A stretch of 64,000 nucleotides of DNA from CAVQBP01 sp963782475 (lineage in GTDB: Bacteria; Bacteroidota; Ignavibacteria; Ignavibacteriales; Ignavibacteriaceae), in contig CAWAJW010000003.1 in the NCBI GenBank assembly GCA_963782475.1, positions 186,001 through 250,000 on the forward strand, in the 5' to 3' direction. The notes beneath the pieces were generated by a model. That model did not search any database and was not told where the DNA came from. It was given only the letters and a program-made list of their open reading frames with translations. Shown here one piece after another: positions 46,279-56,219 of this stretch (its first letter is position 1; every line of letters starts with the position of its first letter). The position numbers and the translations under genes are program-made.

Positions 46279-46797
46279 TTGAAGAAATATTTTACATTTT
46301 TTATTCTAAATTTATTCCTCTTTAACATCTTCGGGTATTATGTCCCATACCTATTAGTACGTTCGGAAATAAAAACAAAAATGAGAGATAAAGCGAAAAG
46401 TACACTTGAAGAAGGCGTGCTTGAGAAATTAATATTTTTACTAAAAGAAAAGAACGAAAAAGTTGAATGGGAAGAATCAGGAAAAGAATTCAGATATAAG
46501 GATAAAATGTATGATATAGTCAAGATTGAAATTCATCAAGATAGTGTCATATATTTCTGCCTTCACGATAGAGATGAAGAAACCTTGCTATCTAATTTTG
46601 ACAAGCTGATCAAAAATAGTCTTGGAAATAACGGCAAATCAAAAAATAATAGTGTAAAAGAATTAAGTAAATATAATTTTAATCATATTAATAACATCTA
46701 TATTTCAGTTAAAAAGATAAATTTTTATCCCCTTAGACCTCTCTTTTATAGAAGCATAACAATTAAAATCCAACCGCCGCCGCCTAAAATTGTCTGA
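46279..46797 (+). CDS. Conserved hypothetical membrane-anchored protein (TTG start)
   Basis: The 172 residues are read from a TTG at 46279. This start includes a hydrophobic N-terminal helix (KKYFTFFILNLFLFNIFGYY) that a later ATG at 46380 would miss. The soluble part has EFRYKDKMYDIVKIEIHQDS followed by VIYFCLHDRDEE, a pattern I associate with small Bacteroidota proteins found beside TonB-dependent receptors and metal-efflux genes. It ends in a proline-rich tail (IQPPPPKIV). The neighbouring receptor at 47023 supports that context; the function is unknown. Confidence 0.65.
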   Translation: MKKYFTFFILNLFLFNIFGYYVPYLLVRSEIKTKMRDKAKSTLEEGVLEKLIFLLKEKNEKVEWEESGKEFRYKDKMYDIVKIEIHQDSVIYFCLHDRDEETLLSNFDKLIKNSLGNNGKSKNNSVKELSKYNFNHINNIYISVKKINFYPLRPLFYRSITIKIQPPPPKIV

Positions 46798-46828
46798 TGA
46801 AATTCAGATGGAGATTAGTAAAGCTCTT

Positions 46829-46854
46829 TTTCAGCATATAAATTTCTGCTGAAA
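46829..46854 (+). terminator. Hairpin after the 46279-46797 gene
   Basis: TTTCAGCA (46829-46836) pairs with TGCTGAAA (46847-46854). There is no T-run directly after it, so termination is uncertain. Confidence 0.35.
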
Positions 46855-47022
46855 TGATAGCGTTTTGATCTGCAAATTTTCCCGTAATTACTGCATAAAT
46901 GTTTTGATGACCGGGATATTACTTTATCGTTTTTCCCGGTATTTGGTTAATAACATTGAAGTATTACGATAATTTTATTCTAAAAAATTACGAATGGATT
47001 TATCAGGAAGGAATTTTTCAAA

Positions 47023-49368
47023 ATGAAGATACATTTATTATCGATTTTCATTTCTCTGCTTCTTACCGTTTCTGTTCTGAAAGCGCAGGTTTCTGTCAGC
47101 GGAATTATTGTAGATAAACAAACGCTGGAACCTGTTGCGGGAGTTACAATAATTGTTAACGGTACTTCGATAATAGCCGCAACCGACGATTATGGTAAGT
47201 TCAAATTTTCGGCAAGCTCTAATTCATTTACATTATCATTAAAAAGGATTGGTTATATAAATAAAGATGTTTCAGTTGATGATGCTTCAAAACCTTTATA
47301 TATTTTACTTTTCCCTTCACCTATAGAGCTTACAGGTGTGCAGGTTGTCGGCAATAACCAAATTTTGCATCCGCAATCTTTAGGAGTTCTTACTCAACGC
47401 GATCTGGAAAGATCGAGCGGACTCTCTTTGGAGAATTCGATTAATATGGTCCCGGGAATTTTCATGCAGTCTCGAACTCCATGGGGTGGTGCGCGGATAA
47501 CAATTCGTGGTTACTATCCAAGCACAAGCGGCAACAGCCCTAACAGTAATGGACTCGGATACCAGGTTTTTCTTAATAACATTCCTATAACCGATGCAGC
47601 AGGATCTACGGTTCTTGATGATATAGATTTCGAATCTTTTGGAAATGTAGAAATAATAAAAGGACCATCTTCAAGCATATATGGAAGCTTTATCGGCGGG
47701 ACAGTTCTTTTAACAGCTAAAAGACCGGCTCCGGATGAAACAAGCATTCAGCAGCAAACTATCGGAGGAAGCAATGGTTTGTTCCGCAGCAATACTGCAA
47801 TTCAGGGTGCCGGTGAGAACTCGGACATGGTTGTAAATTACGGGCATCAGACCTATGATTCTTTTCGTCCGCATAGTGCATCATGGAAGGATTATCTGAG
47901 ATTAACCGGCGATTTCCAGGCCGGCAGCAATCAAACTATTTCAACTTACTTTGCATATAATCGTTCTTTTGAAGAGCTCGCCGGAGAAATTGACAGCCCG
48001 GAATTTTATGACAGGCAGCCTGTAAGCAACGAAGCTTATCTTGCAAATGATTCGCATATTAAAATCCAAAGCTTTCGTTTGGGTGTTACTGATTTTTACC
48101 GTTTCAATGAAAGTGTAAATAATCAGACCACATTATTTGGTTCGGGGAAAATATCCAATCAGCCTTTTGCACATGGTTTTACTGATGTAAATCAGCTGAA
48201 TTATGGAGCACGTACTGCATTCAATTTTGTATCACAGGAAGAGAAAATTGGAATAAACGGTACAATCGGAGGAATGTTCCAGAGAGCAGATTTAACCAGC
48301 AATGGAGTCTTTATTGTTCCGATTCCATCGCGTCCTCAAAGACCAAGTTCCCAGGAAAATTATGCTCTTAATTATTATGTATTTACCGAATGGAATCTCG
48401 CGCTGCCGGAGAATTTTATTGTAGCTGCCGGAGCAAGTCTTAATAAAAATGAATTCGGTATAAGAAATATGCTAAAGAATAATCTGCTGAATGACACTAC
48501 TCAATTAATAGTTAATGCATTTGCTCCTGTAATAACTCCGCATATTGCAGTATCAAAAGTTTTCAGCGATAAAGCATCGGTTTATCTAAGTGTAAGCAGA
48601 GGTTATACACCTCCTCTGTTAAGCGATGCAGTTAGCAGTGATGGTTCAATTGATACTAATCTTAAACCGGAATTCGCAGTACAATATGAAATTGGGACCA
48701 AAGGAAATCTTTTTGAAGGCAAGCTCTCTTACCAGTTAGCTTTATTTGATCTTGAAAATACGAATAAGCTCGTGAGAGAAACATCTAACTCGGTTACTTT
48801 TACTACTAACGCGGGGAAACAGCAGAACCGCGGAGTTGAGCTCTCAATAAGCTACCTGATCTTAAATGCTCCTGGTCAGACAATTTCCCTGCTTCGTCCA
48901 TGGTTATCTTATACATATTCAAATTTCAAATATGCTGATTTTAAAAGCGATAATAACAATTCCGCTTCTACGGTTAACTTCTCAGGAAATAAAGTTGCAC
49001 GTGTCCCGGATAATATGATTAGTGCCGGAATTGATGCAACGACAGACTTCGGGCTATACTTTTATGGAACCTATCAATATGTTGGTAAAATACCTGTTAC
49101 ATTTGATAACAGCACATTCTTGAAGTCTTATAACCTGCTTAATGTAAAGATCGGTATCCGAAGAAATTTAGCTGAACATTTTACACTTGAAATTTCGGGA
49201 GGCGGAGATAATCTGACAAACAGCACTTATTATGCATTTGTATTTACTGGACCGAATATTAAAGGATTAGCTTTATCAAAAGAGGGCGGGACAGGAGACG
49301 GATTTATTATCCCGGCTCCATATAAGGCAACATTTTATGGGAACATAACTTTATCATATACATTCTGA
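47023..49368 (+). CDS. TonB-dependent outer-membrane receptor
   Basis: The 781 residues consist of a signal peptide (ending LKAQ, about 1-22), a CarboxypepD_reg-like domain (VSGIIVDKQTLEPVAGVTII, about 23-105), a plug domain (LERSSGLSLENSINMVPGIF to GPSSSIYG, about 120-235) and a TonB-dependent barrel. The barrel ends LSYTF with the terminal aromatic typical of outer-membrane beta-barrels. The architecture resembles FecA/CirA-like siderophore or metal receptors more than SusC, as it lacks the SusC TonB box region and no susD is adjacent. The substrate is not evident. An AGGAA ribosome site precedes the ATG. Confidence 0.9.
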   Translation: MKIHLLSIFISLLLTVSVLKAQVSVSGIIVDKQTLEPVAGVTIIVNGTSIIAATDDYGKFKFSASSNSFTLSLKRIGYINKDVSVDDASKPLYILLFPSPIELTGVQVVGNNQILHPQSLGVLTQRDLERSSGLSLENSINMVPGIFMQSRTPWGGARITIRGYYPSTSGNSPNSNGLGYQVFLNNIPITDAAGSTVLDDIDFESFGNVEIIKGPSSSIYGSFIGGTVLLTAKRPAPDETSIQQQTIGGSNGLFRSNTAIQGAGENSDMVVNYGHQTYDSFRPHSASWKDYLRLTGDFQAGSNQTISTYFAYNRSFEELAGEIDSPEFYDRQPVSNEAYLANDSHIKIQSFRLGVTDFYRFNESVNNQTTLFGSGKISNQPFAHGFTDVNQLNYGARTAFNFVSQEEKIGINGTIGGMFQRADLTSNGVFIVPIPSRPQRPSSQENYALNYYVFTEWNLALPENFIVAAGASLNKNEFGIRNMLKNNLLNDTTQLIVNAFAPVITPHIAVSKVFSDKASVYLSVSRGYTPPLLSDAVSSDGSIDTNLKPEFAVQYEIGTKGNLFEGKLSYQLALFDLENTNKLVRETSNSVTFTTNAGKQQNRGVELSISYLILNAPGQTISLLRPWLSYTYSNFKYADFKSDNNNSASTVNFSGNKVARVPDNMISAGIDATTDFGLYFYGTYQYVGKIPVTFDNSTFLKSYNLLNVKIGIRRNLAEHFTLEISGGGDNLTNSTYYAFVFTGPNIKGLALSKEGGTGDGFIIPAPYKATFYGNITLSYTF

Positions 49369-49635
49369 TTTATGATATTAAGATATTTTTATTAATCTTT
49401 AGTATCACCTTTAATTAATATTAGTCTGTTTATTTTATGAAGTTTTGAATTATCTTACTTAATTATTTTACGAATCGTCTTAATCTTAATTGTAATCTTA
49501 CTCTTAATCATATTAAATGCGTTTTTACCTTTAGCGTATAATTCTTTTAGGGAGGGACATGTAAGATTTGTCATAATATTATCTATTAAATCTTTGTAAA
49601 TTCGCCACGATTCATAAAACATTACAAATATTTAA

Positions 49636-50412
49636 ATGTATCCGCAGTCAATATTTGCCGGTGTTATTGTCGGATTTGTCCTTGGATTTTTGGGAGCGGG
49701 AGGTACAGTCGTAGGTCTTCCAATTTTTTTAATGTTCTCTAATCTTAACGGGCACCAGGTGCTTGGCACTAATGCTGCCGGGGTAGCTATGGTTGCAGCA
49801 TCTATATTTGTCTGGCGGCTTTACAAAAAAGATGTAAATTTGTTAATTGGCATTATTTTTTCCCTTCCCGGTTTACTCGGGATTTATATTGGTACTCAGC
49901 TTGGATTGATTTACCCGGGAAAGAAACTCATATTTCTTTTGGGTATTCTTCTCTTCTTTATTGCAGGCTGGATGTTATACCTGAGCTTCCATAAAGAAAA
50001 TACACCTTCGCAGAATTCAGAAAATAAACCAGGACAAATAAGCAAATCAAATAATTTTAAAAGAAAAATATATTTAGCTATTGGAGCTTTTTTAATTGGC
50101 GCTGTATCAGGCTTTTTTGCGATTGGAGGAGGGTTTATGATTGTTCCGGCAATTATTTTTATTGCAGAACTTGAACTTAATGATGCAGCCGGAACAGCAC
50201 TCCTGCCAATTACTCTTTTTGCAGCTTTAGTAGGACTGGAATATTTTCGGGCAGGAGATGTAAATATAACCATGTCTTCAATCATGATCATACCGGGTAT
50301 ATTAAGCGGTGCATTTGGAATTTGGCTGGCAAAGCATTTATCTAAAAAAATAATGCAGAGGTTTTTTGCATTTTTTTTGATTGCAATCGGCTTTTATATG
50401 ATTTTAAGATGA
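49636..50412 (+). CDS. TauE/SafE-family anion permease
   Basis: The 258 residues form about eight membrane helices in two related halves. The family motifs are GFLGAGGTVVGLPIF and ANTAG-like LGTNAAGVAMVA in the first half, and GAVSGFFAIGGGFMIVPAI with AAGTALLPI in the second. TauE/SafE members export or import sulfonates, sulfite or sulfoacetate across the inner membrane. The substrate cannot be read from sequence; a sulfur link with the MddA genes is possible but they are over 20 kb away. Confidence 0.87.
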   Translation: MYPQSIFAGVIVGFVLGFLGAGGTVVGLPIFLMFSNLNGHQVLGTNAAGVAMVAASIFVWRLYKKDVNLLIGIIFSLPGLLGIYIGTQLGLIYPGKKLIFLLGILLFFIAGWMLYLSFHKENTPSQNSENKPGQISKSNNFKRKIYLAIGAFLIGAVSGFFAIGGGFMIVPAIIFIAELELNDAAGTALLPITLFAALVGLEYFRAGDVNITMSSIMIIPGILSGAFGIWLAKHLSKKIMQRFFAFFLIAIGFYMILR

Positions 50413-50428
50413 ATATCACTGTTTAGTC

Positions 50429-50463
50429 ATCCTTCAAAGTCTAAAACAGTGACTTTGAAGGAT
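50429..50463 (+). terminator. Terminator hairpin after the TauE/SafE gene
   Basis: ATCCTTCAAAGTC (50429-50441) pairs perfectly with GACTTTGAAGGAT (50451-50463) across a 9-base loop, followed by an AT-rich stretch. Confidence 0.7.
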
Positions 50464-50684
50464 AATAAGTAATTTATTATTATTCTTATCAGAAATAATT
50501 ATTGCAGGTTACAGCTTAACAACAAAGGCAATAAGATTATGGATGCAATTCATAAACATATCTGTTCGATTGGCCGGCGAACGAATCTCACTTAACCGGG
50601 TACCGGCTAATCAGGACGGTAAACAAATAGAAATAAAAATTATTATTTGGATTTATACTAATTCAATAGAGGTAATATCATAAT

Positions 50685-51257
50685 ATGAAAAACAATAACA
50701 GCACTAAAAAAGAATTATCACCAAAACAATGTGAAGAACTGCTCGGAGTATTGAAAAACCGATTTGAGAAAAACATGAATCGGCATAAAGATATTGAATG
50801 GGCTGAAGTAGAAGCAAAGCTGAAAGCTGATGCAGATAAGCTCCAGTCACTTAATGAAATGGAAAGAACCGGCGGTGAACCGGACGTTGTTTGTGATAAA
50901 AAGGGGGGCGAATACATTTTTTATGATTGCTCAACGGAAAGTCCTAAAGGCCGCAGAAGCCTCTGTTACGACCGAGAAGCATTGGAGTCAAGGAAAGAGC
51001 ATAAACCGGAAAATAATGCTGTTGATATGGCAGCTGCTATAGGTATTGAGCTTTTAACGGAAGAACAGTATCGAGAACTGCAGAAATTTGGAGAGTTCGA
51101 TTTGAAAACATCCAGCTGGGTGAAAACACCTCCTGATATCAGAGCACTTGGCGGAGCCATCTTTTGCGACCGCCGCTACAATACTGTCTTTGTATATCAC
51201 AACGGAGCAGAATCCTATTATGGCGGCAGGGGCTTCCGCGGGAAACTAATTATCTGA
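50685..51257 (+). CDS. DUF4256 family protein
   Basis: The 190-residue soluble protein matches the DUF4256 pattern: KNRFEKNMNRHKDIEWAEVE, LNEMERTGGEPDVV, YIFYDCSTESPKGRRSLCYD, GIELLTEEQYRELQ and the end DRRYNTVFVYHNGAESYYGG then RGFRGKL. The family is widespread in bacteria and has no established function. The ATG has a GAGG site about 15 bases upstream. The following 51258-51654 stretch shows no gene I can support. Confidence 0.88.
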   Translation: MKNNNSTKKELSPKQCEELLGVLKNRFEKNMNRHKDIEWAEVEAKLKADADKLQSLNEMERTGGEPDVVCDKKGGEYIFYDCSTESPKGRRSLCYDREALESRKEHKPENNAVDMAAAIGIELLTEEQYRELQKFGEFDLKTSSWVKTPPDIRALGGAIFCDRRYNTVFVYHNGAESYYGGRGFRGKLII

Positions 51258-51654
51258 ATTTATAAAGCTGCATAATAATTAATTGCTCAAAAGGCTTTTC
51301 TAAATATTCACTATTGGAAATAGTTGGAAAGGGGCAGATGTAATATATTTGTTACAGTAGTAATTATTATGCCTAGTAGGGCGGATTTATCTGATTTATT
51401 TTTTAAAGGTAAAGTCTCCTGTAGACTGCCGTAACAGAATCCGTAAATTAGATAGTACTCCGATATTGCTTGCAGCACAACCTGAATTTTGCCAGGTTGT
51501 ATAAAAGCTCCAGGACGCTTATACCGCTGCAGGTTGGAAAACAGTTATTGAAACTGCTTATATCACAAAAAGGAGTTTTTCTGTTCGGAAAAATTTAATA
51601 AGATTTCAAAAATTCTACTGAACTCAATAATCATAAAGAATTTCAATGCAGATA

Positions 51655-52039
51655 TTAAGATGTCAGCTTAAAACTAATGGGGAGTGATAATTTCACCTTA
51701 ATAGCAACACCATTTTCTTTTCCAGGATTAAACTTTGTCCCCATTATTACGTTTACTGCTGTTTCATCACAGCCTGCACCGATACCCTTTAATACTTTTA
51801 CATCATCAACATCGCCGTTTTCATTAATAGCATATTAATAAATATACCTTACCTTCTACACCGGCTTTTTGAGCTTCGGCAGGGTATTTAATTTTTGAGT
51901 AAACATTTTGTATTCCGTCTTTCGGCTCCGGCATAACCTGTGCGAAAGGTTTGTATAATTCATCCTTTATACCAGAGATTATTTGGCTGAAAGGAATTAT
52001 TGATAGAACCAATAAGAAAAATAATAGTGATTTTTTCAT
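51655..52039 (-). pseudogene. TonB C-terminal-domain secreted protein, single-base frameshift
   Basis: The first frame (51824-52039) gives a signal peptide (MKKSLLFFLLVLSIIPFSQI) and IKYPAEAQKAGVEGKVYLLI, the start of a TonB C-terminal domain. The +1 frame then continues AINENGDVDDVKVLKGIGAG and AVNVIMGTKFNPGKENGV to LPISFKLTS and a TAA at 51655-51657. One extra T at 51831-51836 causes the break. The intact protein would be about 127 residues, like stand-alone TonB-domain proteins of Bacteroidota. It is probably inactive as it stands. Confidence 0.7.
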
Positions 52040-52319
52040 AGTAATTAATTAATTAAAATATTTTTGTAATTATGCTCCTATTATCGGATGATTTAAATCA
52101 TTTTTTAATTAATTGGATTGCAGAATAAATGTTCTTAAAAATATTTTTACTTAACTACCAAAATCCATTGATTGATAAAACTAATTCTAATAATATTAGT
52201 TTTAATATCCGCTATTTTTATATTTTCAAATGCTGCAATGTGTGATGGATTAAATACTAAATCAAATTGAATAATTCGATTTATCAGGAAGATTTGCTAT
52301 TCTAGAGGGACATATTCTA

Positions 52320-52721
52320 TTAATAATTAGAATCAAGAATACTATCTGATTCTAAAAATCTTTGCATTATTTTACTGATTTGTCCAGTAAATAATGGTTT
52401 TTTAATTATTGCAAAAGGATTAAGCTCTTCGGCTAATTTTAAATTGATAGGATCTGAAAATGCGGAAAGGAAAATAAATGGTACTTTCTTCTGCTTTAAT
52501 TTTTTAGCAACTTCAATACCCGAAACATTATCGGCCAGTCTGATATCAAGTATCGCCAGTGATGGAGAATAATTCTCAAGGTATTCTATTGCTTCTCTGC
52601 CTGAATCAAATATTACCGAATTATCAAATCCCCATTTTTTAAAAGTATATTTTAAATCAAGCGCAATAATTGTTTTATCTTCAACAATTAAAACAGTTTT
52701 TAAGGATACAGAAACTTGCAT
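52320..52721 (-). CDS. Stand-alone response-regulator receiver domain
   Basis: The 133 residues are a single CheY-like receiver: acidic pocket VEDKTIIALD, phosphorylatable Asp in LAILDIRLADNVSG, FLSA in place of the usual Thr loop, and Lys in IIKKPL. It has no output domain. Such receivers act by protein contacts in phosphorelays; a partner kinase is not adjacent. It stands alone between AT-rich gaps (52040-52319 and 52722-52891) that show no other features. Confidence 0.87.
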   Translation of the reverse strand: MQVSVSLKTVLIVEDKTIIALDLKYTFKKWGFDNSVIFDSGREAIEYLENYSPSLAILDIRLADNVSGIEVAKKLKQKKVPFIFLSAFSDPINLKLAEELNPFAIIKKPLFTGQISKIMQRFLESDSILDSNY

Positions 52722-52891
52722 TTACTCTATAAAAAAATCTTAAATAATCTATCTAAATTAACAGATCCTATATCTAAAAAGTGTGTTATAAAACATTCAG
52801 AAAAAGAGAATAATATTAAGATTTTTTTGCTGAAATAATTAATAAGATTGAATATTAATATCCAATATTCAATATTATTTAAAATTAATTA

Positions 52892-53593
52892 TCAAAGCAG
52901 CTCAACGATATTTGTGGTTGAAGTTATTTCGTCTCTGTTTCCTTTTTGCTTCCCTTTTGGCGTCTGCATTTCCATCGAATATGAAAGATTGATTGTGGTA
53001 GAGGTTTTAGATTTTTGAATTAAACCTTGAGATAGGTTAAAATATATTTTCCCACCTGCATTTGTTACCGGTTTTTTAAAGCTATAGACAACTCCGTCTT
53101 TTGTCATGGTATTATTACCGGAAACTTTGGTGATTAATCCAGCAACGATAACGGCAAGTTTATCATCGCCGGATTTTTCCAAATTTTTTAATTTATATGT
53201 AGTAGTATTTTGGCTCCGGAAAACAATCAACTGTGCAGGAGGCTGTGAAAAAGACCAGGTGGAATCAACCGCAATGGTTTTCTTTGGCAGCTGCCTGAAA
53301 ATTTGGATGACAAGTGGTTTTAACACACGTTCAATAATTTCCATTTTTAATTGATCTTTTTCTGTAGAGCTTGCCGAATCTGCAAGTCCTTTCGTATTTA
53401 AATATTTATTTATAATATTATCAACTCTGAATATGTCATGAATTTCTCCATACTTTGAAACCCTTATATCGAATTCGTTATTAACCAGTGCATCATATTC
53501 GGCAAATCCTTGCTTAACAATTGAATCCGGAGTTACACCTGATTCGTAAGTCATAGAATTTTGAGTAGGCAACTGCCTTATATTTAGCTTCAC
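52892..53593 (-). CDS. Lipoprotein of unknown function, C-terminal part (frameshifted)
   Basis: The 233 codons continue the lipoprotein at 53631-53948 in the +1 frame. Between the two, LTDIDKDSILEVNCTISSVK is readable in this frame, so the natural product would be about 350 residues. Features are FRQLPKKTIAVDSTWSFSQP and a long beta-rich tail, as in DUF6263-like proteins, where a T-W motif and repeated beta strands are usual. The apparent start MKLNIRQL is internal. Confidence 0.72.
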   Translation of the reverse strand: MKLNIRQLPTQNSMTYESGVTPDSIVKQGFAEYDALVNNEFDIRVSKYGEIHDIFRVDNIINKYLNTKGLADSASSTEKDQLKMEIIERVLKPLVIQIFRQLPKKTIAVDSTWSFSQPPAQLIVFRSQNTTTYKLKNLEKSGDDKLAVIVAGLITKVSGNNTMTKDGVVYSFKKPVTNAGGKIYFNLSQGLIQKSKTSTTINLSYSMEMQTPKGKQKGNRDEITSTTNIVELL

Positions 53594-53630
53594 TGATGAA
53601 ATGGTGCAGTTTACCTCAAGAATACTGTCC

Positions 53631-53948
53631 TTATCGATATCTGTTAAGCTTTAAACCCGCCAGATAAACAGCAGATTGGTTGATTGTCTGGTTAAGAGTA
53701 GTATCCGCCGTTGTTATCTTAAGGTCATCGGAGGAAGTTGTTGATATTCGGTAATTGTAAGTTTTATTTTTTTCCAGGGTGTAATTGAGATCATATTTCT
53801 GATTCGGTTCCTGCAGAGGTGTAGTTTTAATATCCGAAGTATCGACAGCGTATTTATCTTTTTGATCTTTTACAATAGTTTCCTTATTCTTTTCTCCACA
53901 GCCTATAACTGTAAATAGAGCCAAAATTGCAATAATAAAATATTTCAT
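53631..53948 (-). CDS. Lipoprotein of unknown function, N-terminal part
   Basis: The 105 codons begin with a lipoprotein signal and lipobox (LALFTVIGC, Cys17) and include YDLNYTLEKNKTYNYRISTT. The frame ends shortly after VYLAGLKL because of an extra base in TTTAAAGC (53650-53656). Dropping one base joins GLSLTDIDKDSI. It is immediately downstream of ndk (14 bp). Confidence 0.72.
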   Translation of the reverse strand: MKYFIIAILALFTVIGCGEKNKETIVKDQKDKYAVDTSDIKTTPLQEPNQKYDLNYTLEKNKTYNYRISTTSSDDLKITTADTTLNQTINQSAVYLAGLKLNRYR

Positions 53949-53962
53949 TAATTTCTTCCTTT

Positions 53963-54394
53963 TTAAAAACCGAAATTTTCCAATAATTCTTTACGTGTAA
54001 AAAAGTGAGCGATCTCAATAGCAGCATTCTCATCCGAATCGGAGCCATGAACAATATTTTCCTGTTTATTTTCTGCATATAATTTTCTTATAGTTCCTTC
54101 TTCAGCAGATTGAGGATCAGTTGCACCGATCAATTTTCTAAAATCTGCAACTGCATTCTCCTTTTCCAAAGCAATTGGTACGCATGGGCCGGATGTCATA
54201 TATTTAATTAAATCATTATAAAAAGGACGCTCTTTATGTATTTCATAAAAACCGCCTGCAGAGTCTTTTGTTAACCTTACCATTTTTACTGCTTTAATTT
54301 TAAAGCCTGCTTCCGTTATTTTTGTTATTATCTGCCCGATTAAATTTTTTCTTACAGCGTCCGGCTTCAGTATTGCCAAAGTTTTGTTGCCCAA
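53963..54394 (-). CDS. ndk: Nucleoside diphosphate kinase
   Basis: The 143-residue protein has the full family pattern: KTLAILKPDAVRKNLIG at the start, the GGFYEIHKERPFYNDLIKYM segment and the active-site histidine in NIVHGSDSDENAAIEIAHFF. It transfers the gamma-phosphate between nucleoside triphosphates and diphosphates through phosphohistidine. The length is normal (about 140). It lies 44 bp downstream of sucD on the same strand, so the two may be co-transcribed. Confidence 0.97.
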   Translation of the reverse strand: MGNKTLAILKPDAVRKNLIGQIITKITEAGFKIKAVKMVRLTKDSAGGFYEIHKERPFYNDLIKYMTSGPCVPIALEKENAVADFRKLIGATDPQSAEEGTIRKLYAENKQENIVHGSDSDENAAIEIAHFFTRKELLENFGF

Positions 54395-54438
54395 TATTTT
54401 CTCCTGATTTTTATTCTGAATTTAATACTTATTTAATT

Positions 54439-55437
54439 TTACTTTTTGATTTTCTTAGATTTCTCTTTTTTGATAAAGCAGATTTTAATAATTTTAGCTT
54501 TTTTTAGAGAAGCGGAATTTCCCTTGGTTATTTTTTTCTTCGGTTTGCTTTTCGAAGATTCGGAAATTTTAACTAAAATGTTTTTCATTGTGGAACCAAT
54601 TTCTGCCGGACTTTCGACAACCTTAATTCCAGCCTTTTTCATAGCATTCATCTTCTCAACCGCAGTTCCTTTTCCGCCTGAAATAATTGCACCGGCGTGT
54701 CCCATTCGTCTTCCGGGAGGTGCCGTTCTTCCTGCAATAAAACCTACAACAGGTTTTTTAACATTCTTCTTAATAAAATCTGCCGCTTCTTCTTCAGCAT
54801 TACCGCCAATTTCACCAATCATTACGATCCCTTTTGTTGCAGGATCTTCGTTAAATAATTTAATAATATCGATAAACCTTGAACCAATTATCGGGTCACC
54901 GCCTATCCCGACACAAGTTGACTGACCAAGTTTTTCATCAGTTAATTGTTTTACGGCTTCATACGTTAAAGTTCCGCTGCGTGAAACCACCCCGATACTT
55001 CCGGCTTTATGTATAAAACCAGGCATTATCCCCACTTTTGCTTTTCCGGGAGAAATAACTCCGGGACAATTGGGCCCGATTAAAACTATATCTTTATTCT
55101 TCAGGGAGTTATAAACTTTAAGCATATCGCCTGCCGGTATGCCTTCAGTTATACAAATTATAACTTTGATCCCTGAAGATGCAGCTTCCAAAATAGCATC
55201 CGCAGCAAAAGCAGGGGGAACAAATATAATTGAAGTATTTGCTTTTTGTAATTTTACAGCCTCGGCAACAGTATTATAAATTGGTACTCCGTTAAAATCG
55301 GTTCCTCCTTTACCGGGAGTAACTCCGGCAACTACTTTAGTCCCATATTCCATAATTTGCTGGGTATGGAAAGAACCTTCGGAGCCAGTGATCCCCTGAA
55401 CGACTAAACGAGTTTTTTTATCTACTAAAATACTCAT
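54439..55437 (-). CDS. sucD: Succinyl-CoA synthetase, alpha subunit
   Basis: The 332 residues include the CoA-binding Rossmann part (VVQGITGSEGSFHTQQIMEY, VAGVTPGKGG), the ligase motif IGPNCPGVISPGKAKVGIMP and the phosphorylated histidine in GRRMGHAGAIISGG. The enzyme converts succinyl-CoA to succinate with substrate-level phosphorylation in the TCA cycle. The beta subunit gene is not in the window. An extra C-terminal tail of about 40 residues is very Lys-rich (SKSKPKKKITKGN to EKSKKIKK), beyond the usual length of about 290. Confidence 0.96.
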   Translation of the reverse strand: MSILVDKKTRLVVQGITGSEGSFHTQQIMEYGTKVVAGVTPGKGGTDFNGVPIYNTVAEAVKLQKANTSIIFVPPAFAADAILEAASSGIKVIICITEGIPAGDMLKVYNSLKNKDIVLIGPNCPGVISPGKAKVGIMPGFIHKAGSIGVVSRSGTLTYEAVKQLTDEKLGQSTCVGIGGDPIIGSRFIDIIKLFNEDPATKGIVMIGEIGGNAEEEAADFIKKNVKKPVVGFIAGRTAPPGRRMGHAGAIISGGKGTAVEKMNAMKKAGIKVVESPAEIGSTMKNILVKISESSKSKPKKKITKGNSASLKKAKIIKICFIKKEKSKKIKK

Positions 55438-55637
55438 TGTTAGATTTTCCTGTTTATGATAATTCTAAAACTTTAATCTACAAAAATATAAATTTTAACT
55501 GAAAAGTCTTAATTAATAAATGATAATAGTATCTGCTAAATTCCGATTACCTGTTATCCTGGTTAATTATTAATAGAAAATTGGTTATTAATAGGGGTGG
55601 ACTATAATCAAGGAATCAATACTTAAACGGGTTTTAT

Positions 55638-55958
55638 TTATTTCAGTAAATTCAGCTTTATTTTTAATTGCATTAAATCGCTGTCTATTTTTATCCAATT
55701 ATAATTAGCAAAACCTAGATGTATAGAATCCTTCAAAAAATTTAATGCCATTGTTTTTCACCTATAAGGGAATAAAAACATGCCGCATTCGTAATATTCT
55801 TTTTTATAGTTAAAACCGATTCAAGCTCCTGACGAAGGATCATATAAATAATTGCCTGTTCGTATTCATACCAGAAGAGGACTTTACCAGTAAGCATTTC
55901 ATGAAGCACTACACCGAATGCCCATATATTTGTCTGATGATCTACTTCTTCTCCTTTT
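55638..55958 (-). pseudogene. Remnant of a Ser/Thr kinase-TPR gene
   Basis: One frame (about 55760-55958) reads GEEVDHQTNIWAFGVVLHEM then LTGKVLFWYEYEQAIIY. These are kinase subdomains IX-X, with the normally invariant Asp of D-x-W changed to Asn. Another frame reads FLKDSIHLGFANYNWIKIDS and ends at a TAA at 55638-55640, matching the C-terminal end of the kinase-TPR family seen at 15551-17839. The catalytic core and TPR region are missing. The flanking 55438-55637 and 55959-56219 hold no gene, though CCTGTTGGCGGGCAA at about 56140-56154 resembles the dispersed GC-rich repeat. Confidence 0.7.
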
Positions 55959-56219
55959 CAGTTGGTAAGGTGACATGTAGATGGTGGTGTTGGTAGAATG
56001 AAAATATGAGTCCCACTTTGCAGACTAAGTATGAAGCTGTGTTTCGAAATCATCATTACTCCTTGTTAGTCTGAACCTGGATTGTCACCAGCAGTTTATC
56101 GAAGTATGATATGTCAATCGTTTTCCAGTCTTCGACCTACCTGTTGGCGGGCAAACAAGTTCAGACCGAAAGGTTTTTTCTGTCCCATAAATTAGGCAGT
56201 ATTAAAATGAGTTTTTATC

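Noticed and set aside
51258..51654. Possible gene in the gap after DUF4256
   Set aside because: No frame gives more than short runs between stops, and no motif is recognisable.
54446..54925. Plus-strand open frame of 159 codons, hydrophobic
   Set aside because: It is antisense to sucD, whose motifs are complete.
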